Shown piece by piece: positions 7,378 through 15,037 of a stretch of 15,037 nucleotides of DNA. The notes below the pieces were generated by a model. The model had not been told where the DNA came from. It ran no database searches and saw only the letters and a program-made list of their open reading frames with translations. Numbering within the stretch: position 1 is the stretch's first letter; each line of letters begins with the position of its first letter. The DNA is taken from assembly GCA_037178675.1 (NCBI GenBank), contig JAYMGJ010000529.1:1-15037 (forward strand), read 5' to 3'. Both the position numbers and the translations under genes were made by a program. The DNA is from Scleroderma bovista. Its lineage: Eukaryota > Basidiomycota > Agaricomycetes > Boletales > Sclerodermataceae.

Positions 7378-7533
7378 GGTTGTGCTGTGTTTGAATTTGT
7401 GTATAGCCACTCGGAGTTTTCCACCACTATTGAAAGCGTCGGCAGAACCCTTGCTTGCTGCATGCACTTTGGACTGCTTAAATTGATTACCTGATGGCTA
7501 TCAGATGCATAGCACTAGTAACTAGTATATAGT
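7378..7533. other. Short unassigned stretch
   Basis: No gene or repeat recognised. It may be the upstream part of the helicase relic that follows, too decayed to read. Confidence 0.4.
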
Positions 7534-7796
7534 ATTGATCTCTTCATCTGCTGTGCAGAAGACACCATCCAAGGGCATGCCACTGGCCACATGATTGTCA
7601 AACAAGAGGTCCAAGCAAGAATGATTGCTAGCCATGGTGGAACTAGCAATAGGCATGAAGGTGATAGTGACTACAAATGTAGAGACAGACCAGGATATTA
7701 CCAACAGCACACATGGAACCATCATGGACATAATACTGCACCCTGACAAAACATACTCAAAGGAGGAATGAGACATGGTCTTCATCAGGAAAGTTA
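7534..7796 (+). pseudogene. PIF1-like (Helitron-type) helicase relic, first part
   Basis: The plus strand reads CAEDTIQG from 7552. After a frame change near 7574 it reads SNKRSKQE, then AMVELAIGMKVIVTTNVETD, then DITN and GTIMDIILHPD. This is the region before the last helicase motifs of the large PIF1-type helicases typical of fungal Helitrons. At least three in-frame TGA codons and the frame change show decay. The relic is cut by the transposon at 7797 and continues at 14700. Helitron origin is inferred from resemblance; the Rep domain is not in view. Confidence 0.75.
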
Positions 7797-7827
7797 CAAG
7801 GTGTCTAATCTGTCTGAAATCGTCTGA
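7797..7827 (+). repeat. Left terminal inverted repeat of the Plavaka-type transposon
   Basis: It begins CAAGGTGTCTAATCTGTCTG. The right end, read on the minus strand, begins CAAGCCGTCTAATCTGTCTG; both continue to TCGTCTGA with one indel. Weak similarity also continues outward (TCTTC, ATCAG, AAAGTTA), so the exact outer edge could lie up to a few tens of bases further out. Confidence 0.8.
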
Positions 7828-7996
7828 ACCAGACAGTCCAGACAGCTCAGACACTTTAGATGTCTGGAGCCAGATAGCCGGTGTCAGCCCTCCGATCTGA
7901 CTCATCTGACTTGTCTGACTCATCTGACTTGTCTGACTCATCTGACTCGTCTGACTCGTCTGATCTCGTCTGACTTGTCTGAGCTTGTCTGAATTT
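7804..7996. repeat. Left subterminal TCTGAC repeat array
   Basis: TCTGAC/TCTGAA words, or their complement CAGACA, occur some 20 times in about 190 bp. From 7897 to 7960 they form an almost regular run with a period near 10 bp (TCTGACTCAT alternating with CTGACTTGTC). The first part contains both orientations (TCTGA then CAGACA). Arrays like this are candidate binding sites for the element's own DNA-binding protein. Confidence 0.8.
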
Positions 7997-8501
7997 TAGC
8001 TGAGGGAACACCCAAGACACCTCAGACTATAAGATGCTCAGACCGGCTATTCAACCACACTGTCCAATGTCCATTAAGTAAAAGTCATAAGTAGTTACAG
8101 TAGTAAATAGCATTAGTAAATGAATGGTAAACGAATGTCCAAGTCAAGAGATGTAAGGAGCGGATATGGAGTAGCTACAGTAACATGATGCAATTAAAAC
8201 AGATTTTATAAACAATGCAGTGTCTGTGAATGGTAGGTGAGTGTCCGAGTCAAAAGCGACAATTGTCCGAGTCAAAAGCGACAATTGTCCGAGTCAAGAG
8301 CGACGATTCAAGTCCAAGTCGAGAGCGATGATTGTCCGAGTCAAGAAATGTAAGGAGCGGATAATGGAGTAGCTGCAGTAAAACGATGCGATTAAAACAG
8401 ATTTTAAGAATGACGCAGCAATTCAAGGTCTGTGAGTCCAAAAAAAAACGTACTGGGAAAATGAAACGGGTATAGTTGCTCAGCGAGGTGCCTGTTACCA
8501 A
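7997..8501. repeat. Direct and tandem repeats downstream of the DUF6532-like gene
   Basis: A block of about 100 bp (8137-8233) recurs at 8334-8433, sharing GATGTAAGGAGCGGAT, GGAGTAGCT and AAAACAGATTTTA. Between the copies is a tandem array of a 22-bp unit GTCCGAGTCAAAAGCGACAA(TT), with copies starting at 8243, 8265, 8287 and 8312 and a partial one at 8334. No gene is seen. It would be the 3' flank and terminator region of the minus-strand gene. Confidence 0.8.
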
Positions 8502-11072
8502 TCAGTAGTCCAAGTCATTTTCAGCATCAATCGTGCTTGTTGGACCCGTCAGAAAGCTGTCCCCCAGCCTGAGACCCGCTGGCATCATGTATGGATCGTC
8601 TTCAGCAAAACCACCATTTTGTGTGAACGTGTCATGACCGCGAGTGAATGGAGGAAGAGTAGTATTTGTGGGGTTAGCTGTATTGCTACAGCCGCTGGGC
8701 TTCTGCTCGCTTTGATGGGGAACAAGGCAGCTACCTGATATCGAATGAGAGAACAAATACTGGCCCCCCTCTGGGCCGAGAGACATGGGGAAATTCATTG
8801 GAGCAGGCACTGCTGAATGCCAAACTGGGAACTGATTAGCTGTTGGCGAAGGCAGCGAGACACCAGATGCAAAAGACGACGTGTTCTCTGAACAAACTGA
8901 AGCAAGAGGAGGTAGCTGGCAATGAGTGTCCATGAGACCAGTGGACAGTGGTGCAGACTGAGTACCAGTTTGAATGCGGGGGTTCAGGATCTGCAAGTTC
9001 GATGCAGCAAGTGAGGGGGAGTTAGATGTGTCTTCATCATGAATATCATCATGCCCAGTGGAGCTAAACGAATCACTGTCATCCGAATCACAGTCCACGA
9101 TGCATGCACGGGCATCTGTGACAACCAGAGATGGCTTGAATCGCTTTCCAAGCTTGCTAAACTCGAGAGCCCCATTCTCAATTTCCTCCCATGCATTGCT
9201 GTTCAGCAGTCCGATCGACTGTGCATATGAAGCGCTGCTAATGCCCCACTGGGAGTCAGCACTGCCAGAAAAGTATCCAGCGCCCCTTTTGCTTTCCTCA
9301 GTGCGACGACCATACTTAACCCACATTGAGATGGCACGCTCAACCTACATATATGTCAATATTTTCAACTAGTACATGATATGGGGAAGACCGACAGCAG
9401 TGGTGGCCAACGTAAGTGCGCCATGCGGATAAGTAGTGATTTGAGGACACGAAACTGCATTGGCAGTCTTTGTATAGTGAGATGCCAGGGTCTGGAGAAT
9501 AAGTGGGGCACGAAAAGCCCCAACACCTTTCTATGGAATGTTAGCATCAATTAATGAAGACAGCGTTGTGAAGTGTACTTCTTGGGAATTCAAAAACTTG
9601 AAGACAAATGGTAACTTGAAGCGCTCATCAATAGCCCAACTAGCCCATACCATCCGGCTTTCATCATCCGAGAATTCATCTGACTCGAACCATGCCGCCG
9701 TGACTTTATCTGCTGCCAGAGAAAATGAGCTGTGCCAGTCGTAGACACGTTGGTGAGCCTATATACCAAATGTCAGTTGAGAGGGCGAACAAATAGATGC
9801 CACAGAGCACTTGCCACCAGAAAAACAGGTGTTCCTGAGCCATACAACTGTTCATCGTACAAAAACTGGGGGAATACCACTGGCCACAACTCGGTGATGA
9901 TGTCCTGGAGCGGGAAAGGAAGCTTCCATGGGTTTGAAACCGTGCCGCAGTATGCAAGGAGTGTCGGGATAAATACTTCCTGGAACCGAGAGGCAATTTC
10001 TGCAGGCAACTTTGCATTGGACTTGCTGGATGTACGAAGTATAGACGGCTTGACATCACATTGCTCATCAGCATCACAGGTGACTCGAAGCAATGTCTAT
10101 GCCAGTATCATAATTAGTATGATTCAACATTGAACTAGATGCTGTAAGTTACCTTGCTATTCAACGTAGTTCTCTCATGCTGGAGAGCATAGTCTCGTTC
10201 CATGGATTCACACTCCTCATGGAAACCCCCATAATCATTAACGGGCATGGGGGCAGGGGATTCACGGTGAATGTGGGAACTTCGACTTGGAGGCTTAGAG
10301 ACTGGGGCTGCTGAATCGACTTGAGTCAATGAAGGAGTGCGGGAATGCAGTGATCCTTGGCTAGCAGATGAGTTCGACCTTACGTTTGGTGTTTGCAAGC
10401 GACTACTAGACTTGGATAACAAGTGACGTGGCTCAAGGCCGGACGGCTTAAAAGGTTTTGCCTTTTTGTTTAACCTGTGTTTCAGTTAGTGTTGATCAGT
10501 ATTTGCAGCCTGAGACTTACCGTGGCACTGGCAGATCTTTATCAAGATCGGCCGTTGCCTTCCGTTTCCCTGGACCTCCTTGGGTCACACCTGGGTTTTC
10601 GCTTAGAGGTTGTTTCACTGTCGATCGGACAGCTTGAACTTCTTCTCGCAACTTGGGCTTAGGTAGAATTTTCCTATTTGCACGTCCGTTAGATGCTGAC
10701 TCCGCCTGATTCCCTGCAGCACCTAATCAGTGGTATCATTGAAACATCTTGGAGATAACTCCTCGTACCTGGTAAGCCTGGGCCCTCTCCCATTGATTGT
10801 AAGTTGTGCACACTAAATGTGCGTACAATCTTTTTACTGACTTGTGATGGTGGTTTTGCTGCATGGACCATAGCATGTTGGCTGTCGTCCATCATGCGTT
10901 GTTCCAGGGATGCCAAGGCAGAAATCCAACCCGACCGTTCATCTGCCTTCTTCTTAGAAGCAGAGGCTTTTGCAGCTCGCTCTGCCACAGCTTCCTCTGA
11001 TGATTTCCTTGATTGGGCGGCCACAATTTGACCTGGGTGGGTATCTTTGTTTTTCTCTCGAGTCCGAACCAT
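8502..11072 (-). CDS. Transposon-borne DUF6532-like protein, 7 exons
   Basis: Function unknown. Exons on the minus strand: 11072-10769, 10722-10521, 10474-10153, 10096-9818, 9758-9579, 9530-9396, 9344-8502. They sum to 2,265 bases, giving 754 residues with no stop. Introns are 46-59 bp; two donors are weak (GTGGCA at 9817, GTCGGT at 9395). Residues 1-80 are charged and helical, possibly a coiled coil (VAERAAKASASKKKADERSG). About 100-276 is basic, serine/proline-rich and probably disordered, with a nuclear-localisation-like PGKRK. About 300-490 is the conserved part: LPAEIASRFQEVFIPTLLAY, NPWKLP, HQRVYDWHSSF, GAFRAPLILQTLA and VERAISMW. I recognise this as the DUF6532 family of basidiomycetes. 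The C-terminal 250 residues are acidic and low in complexity. The start ATG lies 179 bp from the transposase start, back to back, and both genes lie between the same inverted repeats, so the protein probably acts with the transposase or on the element's chromatin. That role is inference. Confidence 0.85.
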
Positions 11073-11251
11073 GATTAATGGGGAAAATAGAAATAGAAAA
11101 AAGGATAAATGAAATGAGAGTGATGCAAATGAAGGGATTGCTTGGAATTAGCGTGGTAGGTGGCAAAGTTGAATATGTGTCGTGTTGACCTTTGTTGGTT
11201 TGCACCAAAGGGTCGAACACACACAAGGTTGCTTTATTAGACTACACTCTC
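11073..11251. promoter_or_regulatory. Shared bidirectional promoter region of the transposon genes
   Basis: Only 179 bp separate the two start codons, so both promoters must lie here unless they overlap coding sequence. It has a purine-rich run on the plus strand (11079-11130) and an imperfect inverted repeat GACCTTTG...CAAAGGGTC around 11188-11214. No convincing TATA box was seen for either gene. Confidence 0.6.
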
Positions 11252-14200
11252 ATGTCTCTCCCGACTGAGCCCATTTCATGCCCTTATTGTTCTCGGATAA
11301 TCAAGAATCGTTCTGGACTGACCCAGCACATCAACAGGGTCCATTCTGGTCGTGGCAGACCATCATCACAGCACCCTACAGTTCAGGATGAACCCCCTCC
11401 GCCAATGGGACACAGCCATTCATGCGTTCGAGAAAACCACACCGTTCTTGATGGTAAGTCAATTTGTTCTTTGGTTTGACGCAATCTAATTTGCCTAGCA
11501 ACTCCAACAAATAGTTTTGGCAGTGATCTCCCCCCAGGTGTGGAACCAACCCCCCGAGATGTACCTCACAAGGATGATTGGTATCCTTTCACCTCTCGTA
11601 TTGAGTTCGAGACAGCAGAATTCCTGTTCACAGAGAACCAAATGCCCCAGGGCCATGTGGATAGGCTGATGCAGTTGTGGGCGGCATCATTGTTATATCA
11701 CAATGACTGGGCACCTTATTCTGGACATGCTGACTTACACCGGGTCATTGATGCAATCCCACATGGAGATGTCCCTTGGAAATCCATCCAGGTACATTAT
11801 TCAGGTAACCTACCTGAACCTGTGGCCCCCAGCTGGATGACAAAAGGCTACGATGTTTGGTTTCGTGACCCAAACGCTGTTGTCGAGAATCTTCTTAGCA
11901 ATCCCGACTTCCATGGCCACTTTGACTATACTCCATATCGTGAATTTGAGCCAACGGGTCAACGTCGCTGGGAAAATTTTATGTTGGGTAACTGGGCATG
12001 GCGCCATGCGGTACATTTCTTTTAGTGCATTCATGGCCCAAGGCTAACAGATAGACAGGATGTACTGGCAAATGACCCCAATATGCACGGTGCCATGTTG
12101 GTACCCATTATCTTAGGTAGTGATAAAACGACGGTATCTGTTGCAATGGGTCAAAACGATTATTATCCCCTTTACCTTTCCATTGGTAATCTTCACAACA
12201 ACACTCGTCGTGCCCACTGTAACTCCCTTGTTCTGATTGCATTCCTCGCAATGGCAAAAAGTCCGTAATTTTCTCATGAAGTTGCATTTATCATACTGAT
12301 TCGAAGTTATACAACTACTATAGTGGATCGTGAAAATGAGGATACCGCAGAGTTTCGCAAGTTTCGACGTCAATTATTCCACACTAAACTCGCTCATATC
12401 TTATCCTCCCTTCGTCATGGCATGTCTAAACCTGAAGTTCGGCGATGTCCAGATGGGCACTTCAGGCGTGCTGCTTATGCTCTTGCAGCATACATTGCCG
12501 ACTATCCAGAACAAATATTACTGTCTTGCCTTGTACAAGGCTGGTGTGCTCTGTAAGTTGGAGTTCGATCTACGCATGTACACAGCTCAAATGTGAATAT
12601 ATCTAGCTGTACTGCCATGTCCAACAACCTTGATGGACCTGGTTGTGTTCCCCGATCGCGAGAACATGCTGAATACTGTATTCACGCATTCGTGCTCACT
12701 GAATTGTGGCATCAATATGGTATAGTGGGCGATCTAACAGTACGTAGATTCAATTTTGTTTCAATTGTGTCTCAAAGGATTTTTGAAAGCCGTTTACAAA
12801 TGATTTCCCTCACACAGATATCTATAAAATGTTGACGCCCGATCTCCTACACCAGATCATAAAAGGAGTTTTTAAGGACCATCTTGTAACTTGGGTCGGC
12901 GAGTATCTCAAGATTACATATGGCGGAGAGGCAAACCGAATTCTCGATGACATTGATCGGAGGTGAGTTGTTGACCATATATTCATACACCGAACTTATG
13001 TGTCAAATAGAATCGCTGCTGTTCCCCTTTACCCAAATTTACGACGCTTTCCAGAAGGACGCCGGTTCAAACAATGGACAGGCGATGATTCGAAGGTGTT
13101 GATGAAGGTCTACCTTCCAGCAATTGAAGGTCACGTACCTCAGGGCATTGTGCGCATGTTCAGTGCATTTCTGGATTTCTGCTACTATGCACGAAGGAAT
13201 TCACTCAACGAAAATGCGTTGGACCATCTTCAAGATGCGCTCAAACGTTTCCAGGAACACCGTCGCATCTTCCAAGAGAAAGGCGTTCGCGAATCTGGAC
13301 CAAAGGGTTTTTCATTGCCCCGTCAACACTCTATGAATCACTACCGACATCTCATACAGGAATTCGGGGCACCGAATGGATTATGTTCATCTATTACAGA
13401 ATCCAAGCACATCAAGGCGGTCAAGAAACCTTGGAGGCATTCGAATCGCTTCAACGCATTGGGCCAGATGCTGCTCACGAACCAACACCTCGACAAGCTC
13501 GCTGCTGCACGAGTCGATTTCAAAAATCGTGGCATGCTCCAGGGCTCTGTACTGTCAGCTGCCATGGGCGAAGTTGAGGTTTGCAGCGAACAAGACCAAA
13601 GTAATCCAGATGCCAGAGGACAATGGGGCTATGGCAGTCACTCGCGACAATTCTCCCGCAATGATCATGAGGACAATGTCGAGTCCAGTGGTAGTGATAC
13701 TGACGAAGAGGAGGCTCAGGCACAGGACAACCAACGTGTTCTCAACTATGTCCGCTTGGCAAAAACCCCATGTATGTCCATCATTATACATATGGGTGTA
13801 CTTAGCGCAACTGATCCCACATTACAGCACGCAAATATCCTAGTGATCTCGATGCGCTTGCCCACCATCCCGATATCCAGCAACCAATGCTCCCACTACT
13901 GACTCGCCAGTTTCTCCGCTCCCAACTGCAGAACAGCATTGATCCTATCAACGATGACATGCCGCTACCAGACCTTTCAAGTTGGCCCATATCTGTTTTT
14001 CATAGTGCCACGTCTTCTTTTTATGCTCCCAGCGACTTATCTGGCCTTGGCGGCATGCACTCCGAGGTCATCCGCAGTACACCATCATGGCGAAAAGGTC
14101 CAGTGTGCTATGATATGGTTTTTTTGGAAAAGGATCCAGAGATACCCAGAATGGGAGGACTCCACATTGGTAGAGTCTTCCTATTCTTCTCCTTCGTCTA

Positions 14201-14489
14201 TGATGGCACCAAATATCCCTGTGCACTCATTCAGTGGTTCACAGCAATCTCAGACGGACCTGACGAAGACACTGGAATGTGGATTGTTCAACCAGGTTTC
14301 GGCGCGAATGGTGAGCGGGATCTAGAAGTCATTCATGTAGATTGTATACTCCGTGGGGCTCACCTTATTCCTGTGTATGGAGCTGAATGCCTTCCTTCTG
14401 ACATTCACTATAGTGATACTCTCAACAACTTTCGTGCCTACTACGTTAACAAATACATTGACCATCATGCATTTGAGATTGCCTTTTAG
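11252..14489 (+). CDS. Plavaka-family transposase, 8 exons, intact
   Basis: Exons: 11252-11453, 11499-12010, 12059-12260, 12324-12552, 12607-12739, 12790-12962, 13011-13771, 13828-14489. They sum to 2,874 bases, giving 957 residues, and every junction keeps frame. Introns are 45-63 bp; the donor at 12261 (GTCCGT) is unusual. Residues 10-31 are a C2H2 finger (C10, C13, H26, H31). A conserved block follows ([18 protein letters not shown]). The RNase H-like core has [11 protein letters not shown] with D260, [12 protein letters not shown] with D444 and H447, and [16 protein letters not shown] with E614. I propose D260, D444 and E614 as the catalytic triad by position and conservation; D444-x-x-H447 resembles the D/C-x2-H motif noted in several DDE superfamilies. 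After an acidic linker (about 680-725), the C-terminal module (about 790-957) reads [36 protein letters not shown], and ends [17 protein letters not shown]. It would cut and paste the surrounding element in the nucleus. Family call from memory of the signature; no search was made. Confidence 0.92.
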
Positions 14490-14538
14490 ATTACATTGTA
14501 GTTATCGTTTGTAGGCTTAATGATGAATTTCCGCATCT
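14490..14538. terminator. 3' flank of the transposase gene
   Basis: This is the short AT-rich stretch between the transposase stop and the subterminal repeats. Transcription probably ends here or in the repeats. No canonical polyadenylation signal is seen. Confidence 0.3.
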
Positions 14539-14690
14539 TGTCTGACGAGTCTGAGCATCTGGACAGTCTGGGCGTGGTCTGAGTGTGTCTGACCATCTTG
14601 TGGCAACATTTGACATGTTGACACATGCTTCGTCAGAAAGGTAAGTTGATCAGACAACATCAGACACAGTCAGACGAATCAGACAGATTA
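14539..14690. repeat. Right subterminal TCTGAC/GTCAGA repeat array
   Basis: TCTGAC-type words occur at 14541-14590 on the plus strand and their complement (CAGACA, GTCAGA, ATCAGAC) at 14634-14690. They are about ten in all, less regular than in the left array. The change of orientation toward the end mirrors the left terminus. Confidence 0.75.
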
Positions 14691-14699
14691 GACGGCTTG
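14670..14699 (-). repeat. Right terminal inverted repeat of the Plavaka-type transposon
   Basis: On the minus strand it begins CAAGCCGTCTAATCTGTCTG, matching the left end apart from two adjacent bases and one indel. TA (14700-14701) follows on the plus strand. Confidence 0.8.
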
Positions 14700-15037
14700 T
14701 AACTTTACTGATGTTGAAGAATGTACCATTATACCTCTTGGTGAAGCTAGAGCACATGCAACTGCAAGCCAAACCATTAAAAGGTCTAGAGGCAGTTGTC
14801 ATATTCATTGAACTTGTTACCAAGTCTATGCAAGTCTGGGTTGTCAAGAATGATGGAAACCAACCACAGCAAATGGTCAAATGGCATCAATTTTTGATTA
14901 CAGCAGCATATGCATTCACAGACTATCAATCACAAAGTTGAACAATCCCATACATTGTAATGGATATAGCAACACACCACCTACAGGGGGCCTTAGCTTG
15001 TTCAACCTCTATGTTGTGCTCTCACACAGTTCAGGGA
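14700..15037 (+). pseudogene. PIF1-like (Helitron-type) helicase relic, second part
   Basis: This continues the relic at 7534-7796. From 14702 it reads LMLKNVPLYLLVKLEH, then QAKPLKGLEAVVIFIELVTK, then ITAAYAFTDYQSQS. A TGA follows (14939-14941), in place of the glutamine of the usual SQGQT, and TIPYIVMDIA continues beyond it. After a frame change near 14970 comes PPTGGLSLFNLY, then VVLSHSSG in place of VALSRSSG. These are the last helicase motifs of PIF1-type proteins. The relic runs off the window edge. The stop and frame change confirm that it is not functional. Confidence 0.85.

Larger units (their letters stand above)
7797..14699. mobile_element. Complete two-gene Plavaka-type DNA transposon
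   Basis: This 6.9-kb element is bounded by inverted repeats (7797-7827 and 14670-14699), with TA on both sides (7795-7796 and 14700-14701). It is placed exactly between two halves of one helicase relic, which independently confirms both ends. Inside, two intron-rich genes run outward from a 179-bp intergenic region: the transposase on the plus strand and a DUF6532-like protein on the minus strand. Arrays of TCTGAC-type hexamers line both subterminal regions, as in CACTA-like elements. Plavaka elements are described as a fungal cut-and-paste class; the relation to CACTA suggested here rests on the subterminal repeats and D/D/E layout and is inference. Both genes keep frame, so the element may be autonomous and recently active. 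Confidence 0.85.

Noticed and set aside
7522..7941. A 139-codon minus-strand frame beginning with SQTSQM repeats
   Set aside because: Its start is the translated TCTGAC subterminal array and the rest is antisense to the helicase relic; it crosses the transposon boundary.
8243..8348. Regular 22-bp repeats, first considered as a CRISPR-like array
   Set aside because: The copies are directly adjacent without spacers and the setting is a eukaryotic transposon; it is a minisatellite.
9039..10133. Plus-strand frames of 63-133 codons opposite the DUF6532-like gene
   Set aside because: They are antisense to exons of a spliced gene that keeps frame through all seven exons.
7797..14699. A TET/JBP-type dioxygenase gene, as reported with some fungal transposons
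   Set aside because: Neither gene shows the HxD...H iron-binding pattern in a suitable context; the second gene is of the DUF6532 type.

Overview
The window looks like a piece of accessory DNA from a basidiomycete (most likely Agaricomycete) fungus. The reasons are the very short introns of the two reconstructable genes (45-63 bp, mostly GT...AG with CTAAC/CTAAT-like branch sites), a Plavaka-type transposase, a DUF6532-like protein and a fungal Ty1/copia element. Almost all of the 15 kb is mobile DNA, much of it nested; no intact ordinary host gene was recognised.

Left third: 1-538 holds nothing recognisable. At 539-836 (minus strand) lies the 3' part of a gene for the small (gamma) subunit of TFIIA, with two in-frame stops, so it is a pseudogene. 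It ends about 20 bp from a TA-flanked DNA element with 36-bp terminal inverted repeats (860-6617). That element is only about 0.88 kb once a later insertion is removed: a complete Ty1/copia retrotransposon (1357-6226), with 5-bp CCACT target duplications, TG...CA long terminal repeats, a half-tRNA type primer site, one gag-pol reading frame and a polypurine tract. Its gag start is frameshifted and its two LTRs disagree strongly in U3 only.

Middle: 6618-7533 carries two copies of one AT-rich MITE in opposite orientation (6710-6902, 6982-7175), directly followed by an unrelated 197-bp foldback element (7181-7377). No gene is seen here.

Right half: a PIF1-like (Helitron-type) helicase relic is split into two pieces, 7534-7796 and 14700-15037. 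Between them sits a 6.9-kb DNA transposon (7797-14699) with matching terminal inverted repeats, TA on both flanks, and dense TCTGAC/GTCAGA subterminal repeats at both ends. Inside are two apparently intact, head-to-head, intron-rich genes separated by 179 bp: a 957-residue Plavaka-family transposase on the plus strand (8 exons, 11252-14489) and a 754-residue DUF6532-like protein on the minus strand (7 exons, 8502-11072). Both exon chains keep frame through every intron to their stop codons.

The most interesting unit is this two-gene transposon. The likely arrangement is a transposase with an N-terminal C2H2 finger and a possible D/D/E centre, plus a co-mobilised accessory protein of unknown function driven from a shared bidirectional promoter, with subterminal repeat arrays as candidate binding sites. 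This is inference from structure; family names are from memory of sequence signatures, without database searches.
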